Assembly: GCA_010279815.1 (NCBI GenBank) | Contig: QEOQ01000424.1 | Coordinates: forward strand, 63,369-127,368 | DNA: 64,000 nucleotides | DNA from: Brachionus plicatilis | Lineage: Eukaryota > Rotifera > Eurotatoria > Ploima > Brachionidae | Direction of reading: 5' to 3' | Part shown: piece after piece, positions 32,546-44,348 of the stretch | Layout: the number at the start of each line of letters is the position of its first letter | Position numbering within the stretch: position 1 is the stretch's first letter | The notes under the pieces: model-generated | Told to the model about the DNA's origin: nothing | The model's database searches: none | The model's input: the letters and a program-made list of their open reading frames with translations, nothing else | Position numbers and translations under genes: made by a program

Positions 32546-33000
32546 TTTGAATATATTGTTTTAAGCATAGCTGACATAATAGATTCAAAGTTTTACTTAG
32601 TCCACTTTTTTACTATTAACATGGTTTTAAAACTCTCTTATTTGTATTCTGTTGTGCAAACGTCTCAAAAAGAAGCTTTTTTTGCTCAACAAGAAACTGA
32701 TTTTTTATTCATTATTTTTCATTTTTGTTTCAAATATTTAAAAAGATGTTCAAAACTTTAATAAGTGAAAAAGATGCTTAGACTAAAATTAAAGAAAAGA
32801 AAAAAAAAATTATTTTTTTTTCTCAATTTTCTAATCAATTAAATTTTTTGCTATTTCGTTAAAAAATTTAGGCAAAAATATTAAATTCCTTTATTGAATA
32901 TATATTTTTTGAAAAAGTCTACAATTGTGCAATTTGATTTTAACTTAATTTTTAATTTATTGTTTTTTTACCGAATGCATCCGCAAATTTGCTTAAAAAT
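32325..33000. other. Gene-free AT-rich region
   Basis: No coding or repeat structure recognised beyond the end of the tentative element at 32545. Confidence 0.4.
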
Positions 33001-33373
33001 TTTAACTAGAACTTATTGAAGGTTTCCTGCTTTTAAATTATTTTTATTTGCTATAATTACCATTTTTAATCATAAAATTTTTAAAATGGTTTATTTTATT
33101 CTGTGACGGAAAACGATTAAAGAAAAAAGTTAGATTATTAAACCATTTTTTTTTTTTTTGTTTTTTTTCCCTGAGTTGTTGATTTCTTTGGTCTTCCTCG
33201 TTTTCTTGGTAAATCCACTGTAGCTTCGACTCAGAATCAATTAAATCAGAATTAGGACTAAATATTGAAGATAAGAGTTCTCCGAAGCATTTTCCCTTTT
33301 CTTCATTAGTTTTGAATTCCATTTCATTTAAAATCAAATTAGGAATTAAATTTGAAAAGGTCAAGAATTTCAA
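33001..33373 (-). mobile_element. LINE fragment (endonuclease-RT linker)
   Basis: The minus ORF contains TNEEKGKCFGELLSSIFSPN, the usual linker before the RT domain of CR1-type elements, then a basic tail. 33001-33118 is repeated at 42514-42628 at roughly 80% identity (both contain ACCATTTTTAATCATAAAAT and CTGTGACGGAAAA). Both copies are fragments of the same dispersed element. Confidence 0.5.
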
Positions 33374-33419
33374 AGTAATTCTTATTAAAAATATTGAAAT
33401 AGGACGCTTATCATTATTT

Positions 33420-33680
33420 ATTTTTATTTATTTGTTCTCTGTACCGAGCTAAAGCTCCTTCAGAATAAGTTAAAAAGTAAAATAAAAAAATAAAATAAAA
33501 TAATAATGAAATAAAATAAAAATAAAAAAGTTAATAAAATGAGATAAGAAATAGATTCAAAATAAAGTAAATAAGCTAAAAAAATGAAAGTTGAAAAGAC
33601 ATAAATTGGAAAAGATTGTTACATGTGGCATATGTTTAAATAGTTCAAGTTTGGAAAAAAAGAAGAAATAGATTACTTGA
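33420..33680 (-). mobile_element. LINE 3' ends (two abutting pieces)
   Basis: Minus strand: a segment homologous to the window-start LINE end at 33637-33672, then A/T-rich sequence, then TTATTCTGAAGGAGCTTTAG and CTCGGTACAGAGAAC followed by AAATAAATAAA. The GGAGCTTTAGCTC hairpin block recurs on the plus strand at 49222-49256. Confidence 0.55.
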
Positions 33681-33764
33681 AATATATTAAAAAGTCTATA
33701 AGTATTTATTTTATCTGTTAATATACAACCTTTTCAATTAAAATTATATCACTTTTAAATTTTT

Positions 33765-34065
33765 GTCACCTATTAATTGTCACTCATTAAGTTTAATTAT
33801 CAGTGAAGTAGTTTTTTTGTCATCTAGTTTAGTGTTTATTAGTCATTAGTCATAATTAAATTAGTCACCATTTTATTGGTTAATCTGTCATCCCGAAAAT
33901 TTTTAATTTGTCGGTCAATTAGTTTATCTGTCAGTCAGTTACTTTAATTGTCACTCAATTAGTTTAATTATCAGTGAAGTAGTTTGTTTGTCACCTAGTT
34001 TAGTTTTTTTGTCAGTAAATTTAGTCTTTTTGTCATTTAAATAGGATTTTTTTTGTCAGTCCATT
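33765..34065. repeat. ~20-bp minisatellite (TTGTCA-TNAGTTTA units)
   Basis: About 14 diverged units of roughly 20-22 bp, each starting T(T/C)(T/A)GTCA and ending TTAGTTTA-like. A larger period is visible: ATTATCAGTGAAGTAGTTT occurs twice about 180 bp apart. No ORF. Confidence 0.75.
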
Positions 34066-34344
34066 AAATGATGGCCCTTAAAATTTAATAAAAAAAAAAT
34101 TAAGATTTTTATATTTAACTCAATGAGAAAAAAATCTTCAGCCTCAAAGTTTAACATGTTGATTTCTAAAATCCAATTTAAGATAATTGAATTTATGAAA
34201 TTGAAAAATATTCCGAGTTGTTTGAAAGTCACAAGTCTCAAGACTATATTTTTAAAAAATACACCCATCAAGATTGCAAAAGAAACAACACCGGGTGTAA
34301 ATCACTATAATTTTTATAAAAGTGAAATTTTTTTTTGATACATT

Positions 34345-37300
34345 TATTCCTTATTATTATTATTATTATTATTATCTATTCAATAAACACCGCAAGGGTG
34401 ATGTAAAGAAAATATAAAAAGGAGAATAAAATAAAGTAAAGTTTTGTCTTTCTAGATAAAAAAAAAGAATGTTCCATATTTGTGTTNNNNNNNNNNNNNN
34501 NNNNNNNNNNNNNNNNNNNNNNNNNNNNNNNNNNNNNNNNNNNNNNNNNNNNNNNNNNNNNNNNNGCTTAGAAAGCTTTCGTTAGGAGTTGGAGGATTTT
34601 TTCTTGTTTATCTTTGGTCATTGTTCCAGCGATACAAAACTTTATTGACTCGACTATTCCATCTTTCTTACATTCTCGATTGTTTAAGGATATTTCTTTG
34701 ATTTTATCATTTATTTTTTCTTCGAGATCTTCTATGTTTTCTATGCTTTCATTTTCACTTACTAGAATTTCGTTTAGTTCACTAAGGTTCGATTTCTTAT
34801 TAGTTTTTTTTCCATTTTCCCTTGATTCTTCTAATATACAAGCGACAAGTTCTCTTGTAAATTTATTTACCATCAGCCTTTTCACAAAATTTAGTTTCCC
34901 TTTTAGTAGCATCATTTCAGTTGTTTTCATTTCTAAGGCATGCAAGAGTTTGGTTGTTTTGGCTCTTTTTCCGAGACCCATAATTCTTTTGATTATTGTT
35001 CCTTCTATAGTTTTTAGTTTTCTTTGGTCTATTTGATTAATTTTTAGTGCTTCATACCATAGGATAAGATAGGTCTACAGTATGTTTTGTAAAGCTGGAC
35101 TTTGATTTTGGTTTTGAGATTTTTGTCATTTATTCCAAGGACTCCGATTGCATTTAGACTCTTTATTGTATTTTTTATTCGTTGTTGTATGTGTTCATCA
35201 TTTGTATTTTTCGAATTGATTAGCACACCGAGATACTTGATTTTGTCATGAGCTTCTATCATTTTTGTGTTCATCACAAGTGATACTTTTTTGTTTCTTT
35301 GTTTTTTATTACCAAATACTATCAGTTGAGTTTTATCAGGATTAAACTTGATATCCTTTTTGGATCCAAATTCTTCACATATTTCTAGAGCTCTTTGTAT
35401 TTTTTTTTCGTCGTCACTTTAGATTATTATGTCATCAGTATATAGGATTATACCAATTTGTAGGTCCTGAATTTTGATTCCCAGGTTTTCTTTTTCTATT
35501 AACTCTACCAGTTCTTCAATGTATATTGCAAAAAGTTTGGGTGACAGGGGACCACCTTGCTTTACACCAATTGATGTCTTAAAGATTTCTGATATTTCAC
35601 CTTCTTTTTCTATGTATGCCATCGAGCACCTATAATAATTTTTTAGACTTCTCCATATTATTGGTTTGATTTTTCCAATAAGCGTATGAAATAGGTTTTT
35701 TCTATTTATTTTGTCAAATGCTTTACTAGCATCTATTGCTACAGCATAGACCGCTTTGTTTTTTTTAATTCTATTTAATATTGTTTCTTTTAGGGCGAAG
35801 ACAGCATGGTTACATGAAGATTTATTGGCAAATCCAAACTGGTTAGGTGACCCACAGTGCGTTTTATCAAGCTCTATCAATACGATTTTTTCATAGATAT
35901 TCGTAAGAGTGTCGGAGACGGTTATTGGTCGTACATTGCTGTAGTCAGATTTGCTTTTGTTTGGATCTTTTATAATGGGAGATATTTTTCCAACATTGAA
36001 GAAACTAGGTATAATTCCACTATTAATAATTTTTTCAATTAAGGCTGAGATCAAATGGATCAATGTGTTTGATGTGCCATATTTAAACATTTCATTCGAT
36101 ACTTCACTAAAACCGGAAGATTTCCCATTCGGTAACATTGCAATTATTTTTTTTATGTCGTTTCTATCTATGAAAATTTTTTCTTCGTTCTTCTTTTCGA
36201 TTTCCGATTCAAATTTAGCTATTGCTTGGTCTAGTATGCTATCGTTTATTTCGTTTTGTTCCATTATTCTTTTGTTAAAGTTATCATAAAAAATGTTTCT
36301 GAGGTTCTTCATTTCGATTTCACAATTAACTTTCTTTTTTCGTTTCTTTTTGATGAGTTTCCAGAAACTAGTGTGGTTTTTACATTCATTCAGGTACTTA
36401 ACAAATTTCGAATTTTCTTCTTTTAAATTTTTTCTCTGTTTGTTTCTAAACTCTTGTTTAAGGCGTTAGTATTTCTTTTTGATTCTCGTGTCTTTAAAAC
36501 CACTTGCTTTATAGCTCCATAGTTCTTGTTTCATTTCGGTGTGTATTTTTTCCAGCTTTTCATCCCACCATACTTTCGACTTCCGTTTATATTTATTTGA
36601 GTTTAATTTGTTTTCCATTTTCTTAGAACAGTTAATCATAATTCTGTGCAGAATGTTTATAACTTCGTCTAGTTCTCCTTTTCCAATTGGGTCTTGGTAG
36701 ACTTTTTCTATTAATCTGTTTTTTTGTATTTCTTGTTCCAATTTATTTGCATATTCTAGTTGGATAAATCTGTTTTTCCATTCAACTTTTTTTTTACCTG
36801 CACACTTTTCTTTTCATTCTCCGTTTCTTTATCTATATTTACTTTTATTTTAACTTTCAAGGGTAAGTGATCACTTTGGTTTAATGGATCTGGGCGGACA
36901 ATTGTGACGTTAAGTACTCGATTACTGGTTTCGATTGTAGTTACAATGTGGTCTATAAATGATTTATGTTGATCATTTGAGTAAGTATATTCAAAATTAT
37001 CAAATTCTTTTTCTATACATTTTAAGTTTCTCTTAGATAGCAAGCTTATTAATTCACGGTCGAATTTTTTGTTGCGTATAGGGTCACTATTAAAATCTCC
37101 AACGATTATGTACTCTTTGTTCTTTCTTTTCAGTTCATCGACCAGCGTTTCTAAATCCTTAATATCAATTATGTGCTCGATCATTGATTCATTTTTACTA
37201 TTATTAGCTGTAAGATAAACACCAATTAAGGTTAGGTTTCCAATTTCTAGACTTGTTATGCGTTTTGTATGTAAATTCACTGAGTATCTTTTTTCTAGTT

Positions 37301-37770
37301 TTTTGCTTACTATCCATCCGACTCCACCGTAAGGTCTTCCTTTGCCATTGTAGTTGTTCATACCTGATATCAAATAAGTGTTTTCGTTTTTAAATAAATT
37401 TTCATCTAACTTTTCATCTTCTTTTAGCCAAGTTTCACATAGGAAAATTATTTCATTATCTTTTAAGAGTTCTTGTACATATAGGTAGTTTGATTTAATA
37501 TTTTTACAATTATAACTTATAACATTTAGGGTTTGTCATTGGGTTTTTTCTTTGTTTGGGGTTGAATTCGTGATTTTAGGGTGATTATGATTTTCATTTT
37601 CTTGTTGTACATATTGATTGGTTTGGTAAATTACATTTTGATTTTCTAGTGCTTGTGTTAAAGGTTCATTTTCATCTCCTTGTTCGTCTAGTTCATCGTC
37701 ACTTGAGTTATCGCTATCTTTTTCATTTTCTACTCTTTGTTGTTTTTCTTTTTCATTTCTTTATTACTAA
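34345..37770 (-). mobile_element. LINE with endonuclease, RT and unusual C-terminal domain
   Basis: Single-ORF-like non-LTR retrotransposon. An acidic leader (37770-37550) precedes the endonuclease (ISYNCKNIKSN, FLCETWL, YIIVGDFNSDP, and an intact NQSDHLPLKV His box). The RT has FGFANKSSCNHAVFAL, AVAIDASKAFDKINRKNLF, GVKQGGPLSPKLFAIYIEEL and a YTDD catalytic box. The C-terminal domain from 34981 is helical and charged. Breaks: stop TGA near 37540, frameshift near 36765, stops TAA at 36466 and 35419, frameshift near 35045, and an assembly gap inside. The 3' end carries a CACC/GGTG hairpin and an ATAATAATAATAAT tail. KQGGPLSP with YTDD differs from the CR1-like elements; the clade is not determined. 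Confidence 0.9.
34487..34565. other. Assembly gap (79 N)
   Basis: A run of Ns directly after the LINE stop codon region. True length is unknown. It lies within the LINE's 3' UTR, next to a microsatellite tail, a common cause of assembly breaks. Confidence 0.99.
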
Positions 37771-38863
37771 CCCATTTTCATCCAAACAAAAATTTGAAAT
37801 CACCTTTAAATTTTGAATGAAAAACAACAATCCAAAAAAACCCTCATAACTTTCCAATTACACCCCAAAACTGATTATATTTTTGAATAGAGCATAAAAA
37901 TTTCTTCTAGAAAATTTGATTTTTTTGACTTTTTTCATTTTTTTCCACAATGTAAAATTGCAATTACAAGTAATCGAATATAAGGAATCTGAAAATAAGA
38001 CAGATTTCTTCTATCTAAATTAGTTTTTTAAGTAATTTCTTGCTTTTTTTTTTTTGATTTTGTTCAATGTTTATAACAACTCTACAACGATTTTCTAAAC
38101 TAAATCAAATGGAAGGAAAAGGTTAAAAATAAATCTTTCGTGACTCTTTTGATTTTTAGACAAATATTTTTTTTATTTTAGAATTTTATTTTATATTTGT
38201 AAGGAAATAAAATCTATGCATTTCAAATAAAATTTTAGTACAAACTAATATCAAAATTTTGAGTCTCTTTTAATATTTTCTATAACTTAGTGTAATTGTT
38301 TTTTCCGTCATTTCCTTTTTCCAGTTTACCAGTTCACTCTTTCTTGTTTGCTCTTCGCTGGTAAGTTGACTCCATCTCCCAGTTGAGTACTCGGACTTAC
38401 GAAAATATTTTGATACAGTATATTCACCACTTTCCTTCATTTTTAGGATACTTTGATCAATTTGTGCGTCTACCAAGCTTTTTGATAAATCCAATATTTC
38501 AGATAAACATTTTTTTGATTATTTTTAAATTCTTTTAGCTTATTATTAAAGCCTTAAAAAGAGGAATTATTAAATAATCTATTTAGATTTTCCATTTTAT
38601 ATTTTCGATATCGTTTGTTGTATAATAATCTCTTTTAATAGCTAATCGCCTAAAAATATCAGCGGCCTACCATCATTCCGGCAGCTTTCGAACTCGTTTT
38701 AATTTTTGTTAAATAAAAACAGCTGACCCGCGGTTAGCCAACCGGTAAGCCACCATTTTCATTTTTTTTTTTTTTATTTAAAACTGAAAAAATATTTGAA
38801 ACATCACACTTTTTCAACATTGGATACATTTTGTAATTCAAACACAAAAAAATAAACCAATTA
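37771..38863. other. Gene-poor region with one uncharacterised ORF
   Basis: Mostly A/T. On the minus strand 38491-38270 encodes a 73-74 aa charged peptide (ESGEYTVSKYFRKSEYSTGR; SQLTSEEQTRKSELVNWKKE) with no recognised family. 38640-38760 is conspicuously GC-richer (ACAGCTGACCCGCGGTTAGC) and may be a relic of an element end. Confidence 0.35.
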
Positions 38864-39010
38864 CAGTAGCGCTACGCCACGTGGATTTTACGTAAATTTA
38901 CGTCAAATTACGTAAATTAACGTAATTTGACGGAAAAAAAAGTAAATTTACGTATAAATAGAATAGTAAAATTACGTTTATTAACGTAAAATCACGTAAA
39001 TAACGATATT
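38864..39010. mobile_element. One end of a TTACGTAA-rich element
   Basis: TA then CAGTAGCGCTACGCCACGTG, followed by at least nine TTTACGTAA / TTAACGTAA motifs. The end sequence differs from the 18.75 kb family but has the same subterminal motif. No opposite end found. Confidence 0.6.
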
Positions 39011-39126
39011 CACTGAAGATTTCAGTGAATATCTTAAAAGTTTACTTGAGAACTACATGTTTGTTATAACTATTTTTAAATTCAAGAAATATTATAATAT
39101 TCTGACTTTTTCTAAAATTTATCGTT

Positions 39127-39899
39127 TGGTTATGATGCAGCGATGTATGGTTGGGACAGCGTTCAACAAGCAGCAGTGATTATTTATTGTTTGTCAGGGG
39201 AAGCATTAAGAGTGTACAATAGTATGTCTGAAGGGGATAGAATAGATATTGGTACAATTTTTTGCGAAGCTTAGAGAGACTTGTTTTAAACCAACTGAGT
39301 ATTATTTGAATCTGTTTTATAGAAGAGCATTGAATCCAGGCGAAACATTGGTTAGTTTTGCGAGAGACTTAGAGAGATTAATTGAAAAAGGTTTACCTGG
39401 CTTAGAAGCTAATATAAAAGACAAATTTTTAAAAGCATTTCTGATGTCATGTGTACACCACGAAGACATTTTTGGAATTACTGTCATACAATAATTGAGC
39501 TGAATTGATTGTGATTTTTGAGAATCAATTGGATTACAGAATAGTGATTCCAGGAAATTTTTCTCAAGAAGTTGTGATAAACAAGATGGATTTAAGACAA
39601 GCAGTCAATGGAAAACGGTTCAATGGAAACTGTAATTATTGCAATAAATCAGGAGATAAATTGTGTGTTTGTATAAATCAAATGAACAAAGGCGTGTGAG
39701 ATTTGATTCAAATAGAAGTCATCAATATGGTCAGAATAATTACAGGCAAGCTAAAAGTCAGAGCTACCAGAAAGCAAGACCAACTCAACAGTTACTTCAA
39801 GCAGCTTTAACGATTGAAGCTGACGTAGAGAAAGAAGAAGAACAATTCGAAGCTAAAAATTCTAGTCTAATTATAAAACATATTCAACTTAAAAACTGA
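39127..39899 (+). mobile_element. Ty3/gypsy-type gag relic
   Basis: The plus strand encodes a gag-like capsid segment (GWDSVQQAAVIIYCLSGEAL; then FFAKLRETCFKPTEYYLNLF; LVSFARDLERLIEKGLPGLE). A degenerate zinc knuckle follows (CNYCNKSGDKLC, with the usual His lost) and a basic Gln/Arg-rich tail. At least two frameshifts or stops break it. No pol, integrase or LTR is found nearby. Confidence 0.7.
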
Positions 39900-39949
39900 A
39901 TTTAATTTTTAAATTAATGAACTAAAACTAAAACTAAATTAGATGCATT

Positions 39950-40925
39950 AAAATTAATGGAATTTCATCCACACTGTTACCTTTTGCCAACTCAGTAGTG
40001 ATCATATCAAGCGTTTCAATTAGGTTTGTAACACATCCTCTCTTTGAAACAAATCCATGTTGACTTCCAATTATGAGATTATTCTCTTGAATGCAAAACA
40101 TTAGTCGGTCCTGACAATACCTTCCAGAACTTTACATGCAACTGAAGATAGTAATACGCGTCAAAAGTTAACTGGCTCGAATTTACTTCCTTTTTTGTAG
40201 ATCGGCGACACATTTGCTCTTTTCAACTCTTTTGGGATCTTTCCTGTCTCTAATGATTTGCGTAAATTTTCTTCAATGGCGCTGTCATAGTTTTTGCGCA
40301 GTTTTTCAGTATCAGTAAATGGACTTCATCAGTGCCCATTGATTTGTTGCCATCTTATCTCTCTAGTCTCCGTTCAATCAGATCCTCGTTAAGCTCTCGC
40401 ATGTTATTCTCAATATCAAAAGAAGAGGAAGTTCGTAAAGGAATAATGGCAAAGTATCATTGGGTCCTTTATTACAGACGGAATGAAACTGATCATTTAA
40501 CAACTAAGCAATCAATTTTTTGTCACTCGTTACTTCACCCTCTATAGTTCTTAACATTCTTATTTCTTCCTTTACTCCCATTTTGCTTCTAACATAAGCA
40601 TAAATTAGTTTCGGATCACTTTTTGCCTTTTTAGAGAGTCTGTTCTCCTAATCCAATTTTAATTTACTCAATTTCTGTTTTAATTGTCTACATGCTTTTC
40701 CATAATCACATTTACTTCTATCAAATGAACTTTTTCTACATGCTTTCATCCTATACCAAGCTCGGTGCTGCAGTTTTATCAATCTATTTACCTCGTAGTT
40801 CATCCATTTTTCGCTCTTTCGCAAATTCTCTCTTTTCTCACATTGTCTTAGATACTCATTCAGAAAACTTGTATAACATTCATTAATATTCTGTCTGACA
40901 AATTCTTTATTTTTAATTTCCACTT
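39950..40925 (-). mobile_element. Decayed CR1-like LINE: linker and RT start
   Basis: Minus strand 40923-40648 is the linker before RT (KWMNYEVNRLIKLQHRAWYR and CRQLKQKLSKLKL). Further on, KSDPKLIYAYVRSKMG, then interrupted RT blocks (SVACKVLEGIVR, QHGFVSKRGCVTNLIETLDM in shifting frames). Many stops. It is a second, 3'-truncated copy lying downstream (in minus sense) of the next element. Confidence 0.75.
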
Positions 40926-41097
40926 ACCATATAACAGTGTTGATTTGGTCAAAATCTGCTTTTCTTAAATTTTTCTCTTTTTTTTCGTTAACCTTGTGCT
41001 CACATCTTTCATTGCAAGTTTCCACTCTAACAAGACATAAGCCTTCTCCGCTTTACCTAAATGTGGCAGAGCACTCACTTCCTGAACTCTTTCCGCC

Positions 41098-42390
41098 TCA
41101 CTCGTTAACAGTATATCCAGTAAACTGGATTATCCGTTTTTTCCATGCAAAAATGTTGGAAAATCCACGCACTGAATCATCAGTTGGTAGGTGCTTGGAC
41201 GGACATGCGCCTCTTGTGCCCTCTAATACCTTGTGCGTGCTGCAATGCGGGGGAGGTCTGATCCAATCTATGTTATTTAAGCCGCTTCTTATCTTGAACA
41301 TTTGGATCATGTCTCCTCTTGTCCTGCGTTCGCTCAGAGTGGGCAAACCCAAGATGGAAAGGCGGTCGCTGTAGCTTAAGTTACGGATTCTTGGAACGAG
41401 TTTGGTCGCTCATCTTTGAACTTTCTCAAGAATGTTGCTGTCCTATCCAGACCACTGCAGCATACTCTAAATGGGGCCTGACATATGGGCAGTAAAGCGT
41501 TATGAAGGTGATGTTATTAGTCCAGAATTTGAACGTTCTTCTCAGCTGTCCAAGGATAGAGATTGCTTTTTTAGTTTGGGCTTTGATATGGCTGGAGAAC
41601 TTGAGATTGCTCGCGAAGGTTACTCCCAGATCTTTTTCAGTACTAGTTTGATTAAGTAATGATCTGGTCACACCCATGCAGAGGTCTATGTCCGAGTACT
41701 TGGCTTGGCCGGATCTGCTGCATTCCATTACTTTACATTTTTCGGTGTTGAACAGCATCTGCCAAGTTGTTGACCTCTCATTTAGTGCATCAAGGTCCCG
41801 TTGCAGCAGTGCCAGGTCGTTAACATTACGGATTGTTGCAATGAGCTTACTATCGTCCGCGAAAAGCTTGATCACGCGATTCACTATATCTGGCATGTCA
41901 TTGATGTAGATAACGAACAGCAGTGGGCCTAGAACACTTCTCTGAGAGACTCCACTAGTGACTTCCTTCCAGTCTGCACAAACTGTCCTATTGCTACTCG
42001 CTGTTTCCGACCAAATAGGAAATTTCTGATCCATTCCACTATGCGATCCTCGAAACCCTAAGTAGCCACTTTATTACACAGAGACTCGTGAGACACTTTG
42101 TCAAACGCTTTAGCGAAATCCAAAAAGACCACCAAAACATTCCAGCCGTTGTCATAAATTGTTCCAGCCGTTCTCCTGTCTGCTGTTTCCAGCAGGTTAG
42201 TTATTGTCGATTTTTTAAGAACAAAACCGTGCTGCCCGGGAGCGATAAGTTTATTGCTGAAGAGGTGTTCCATCATAACGTCGCTTATGATACGTTCCGT
42301 GATCTTACAAAGCAATGCAGTTAGGGAAATTGGCCTATAATTGGTCTGTTGTCTGGTTTTTTGCGGAGTCCTTTGCAAGTTGAACAATTT
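41098..42390 (-). mobile_element. Decayed CR1-like LINE: RT to C-terminus
   Basis: RT blocks NYRPISLTALLCKITERII, FLDFAKAFDKVSHESL, GVSQRSVLGPLLFVIYINDM, LFADDSKL (catalytic pair kept), KDLGVTFASNLKF. The tail has LPTLSERRTRGDMIQMFKIR. Frameshifts occur near 42058, 41426 and 41352. GC content is visibly higher than in neighbouring sequence. Related to, but clearly diverged from, the 26.8-30.7 kb element. Confidence 0.88.
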
Positions 42391-44348
42391 TCAATGAGGT
42401 TATCATCCATAAGATTATAATCCATTATTTATGTTAATTAAGTAAATTTTTCAATTTTTCAAAATAACTATAATCTGCTCAATTATTGAATAATCCGCTA
42501 ATTTACTTTTTAATTTTAACAAGAACTTATTGAAGGTGTTCTGCCTTAAGATTATTGTTTTTTGCTTTTATTACCATTTTTAATCATAAAATTTTTATAA
42601 TGGTTTATTTTAGTCTGTGACGGAAAAGGACACAGACTTCTAATTGAGCTTATAGCAGGAAGTCTATACATTTTTAATTAAATTTTTTTTTCAAGCAATG
42701 GCAAGTAAATGTAAATATGAAATTTTAATTTTTAAAAAATCTAACTTTTTAATAAAATTTAGTAAAAAAAAACTTTTTTTGTTTAATAATTCTTTTACTT
42801 TCTTGTTAAACAGGAAATGCAAAAATTCATTTAAATAAATTTTTTTCAATATTTATCTTACTAAGTTGTTTTTTTTTCATATTTTTTAACATTCATGATG
42901 AAATTTAAATTTAAGTAACTAGTTTTTAATCCTCCAATTTTAATTTTTTTAATTTTTTTTATTTTTAAGGTTTTCATCAAATGAAAATCCTAATTTATAA
43001 CGTTTGGAATGTTATTTGCTAAATTTTCATTTATCATCGATTAAAACTAAGACTCAAGCAATTTAGAAAATTAAAAAAAGATTATTTACTCAATTTGATT
43101 GTGTAGGTTTTTCGAGGTTCCTGTTAGCTCCTTTGATAATTTTCATAAATTTAGTTTTTGAAATCAAGATGAAGGGAATTGAATTCTCCTAAAAATTATC
43201 AAGACACTATTTTGAATTTTATTTTTGTTCACAAAAGAAATAATTTTTGTTTTTGTTTAATTCAAAATAGTTATTTTAAGGGTTTTCATTAGTAAAAAAT
43301 AAAAAACTTTTAAATATTCTTTTTAATAGAATTAAATTTAACCAAATAATTAATTTTTATTGTTTATCTCTTTATGTTTCTTTGAATGTTTTTTATGTCT
43401 TAATTTTTTTTCCTTACAACAACTGGTTTTTAATTTAATGTGAAAATTAAGGTCTTTTCAAAGTCAGTAAAATTAATTTTTTACCCAAAAATGTCATTTG
43501 ACTCTAGATAATTTTTTTTTATTTTAATTTCAAAGACTTTTATTAGGCTTTTAAAGAAGGTGAAATAAGGCATTAAGAATTTGTCAAATTAAACTAATTA
43601 ATTAGTTTAATTTAGTGTATTTAATATTTGTGTATAATTAGAAATCTTTTTTGGATTAATTTAATTAAATGTGTTTAATATTTTTGTATAATTAGAATTT
43701 TTTTTTTCTTTTTCTTTTAATTTTTTTTTTAACTTAAAATTCTTTCTCTGTCCATGGGACTTAAAATTCAATAAATATTTAAATTAAATAATTAAGAATT
43801 GACACTTGTCTCTCTGATTTAATTGAAATTTATTAATATCCACAAGATTAATTCCGAAATAAAAATAAGAATTAATTCTTGACTTGAAAAATATTCGGCT
43901 CGGGATAAATCGGAAGCTCTTAAGACAGAAACGCCTTTTATATTTGTAAAGTAGCTAAGTTACAAAGAAAATTAAATTTTTGGATTCCTGAAAGTAATTA
44001 GAAAATTTTTTTAATGTAAAAATTTAATTAATTGCAAAAATTAACCCAGTGAGAAAAAATTAAATACAAGTATATAGTTTACACATTTAAAATTTAGGCA
44101 AATTTAGAAAATTTTTCAATTTTATTCACAGTCAAAAATTTAGCATTCGAATTTTTTTTTATTTGGATTTTTAATTTTAAACACAGCTTTTAGAAAAAAA
44201 ACATAATGATTAATTTAATAACTGAGCTTTTGAATTTTTTTATATATAAAGTTTATAAAAATAATAAACAAACATTGAATAAAAAAAAATATAAACCAAA
44301 TGAAGAAGAATTTTTTTTTTTTTTAGAATAATTCAGTCTTTTTTTAGA
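42391..44348. other. Gene-free region with one repeat
   Basis: Only the direct-repeat copy at 42514-42628 (see 33001) is recognised. The remainder is A/T-rich. The right end is the upstream region of the WD40 gene, with T-runs followed by AG (44325-44348). Confidence 0.45.

Noticed and set aside
33765..34065. Spaced repeats resembling a CRISPR array
   Set aside because: The units are diverged and contiguous, with no constant repeats or unique spacers, in an animal genome.
34480..34701. ORF running through the N gap
   Set aside because: Artefact of translating unknown bases.
35951..36289. Plus-strand hydrophobic ORFs opposite the LINEs
   Set aside because: Antisense of RT and linker coding sequence. 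The Phe/Leu/Ile/Ser-rich composition mirrors Lys/Glu/Asn-rich LINE codons.
38640..38760. GC-richer segment considered as an LTR end or primer-binding site of the gypsy relic
   Set aside because: No second LTR copy and no tRNA-complementary 18-mer could be shown.
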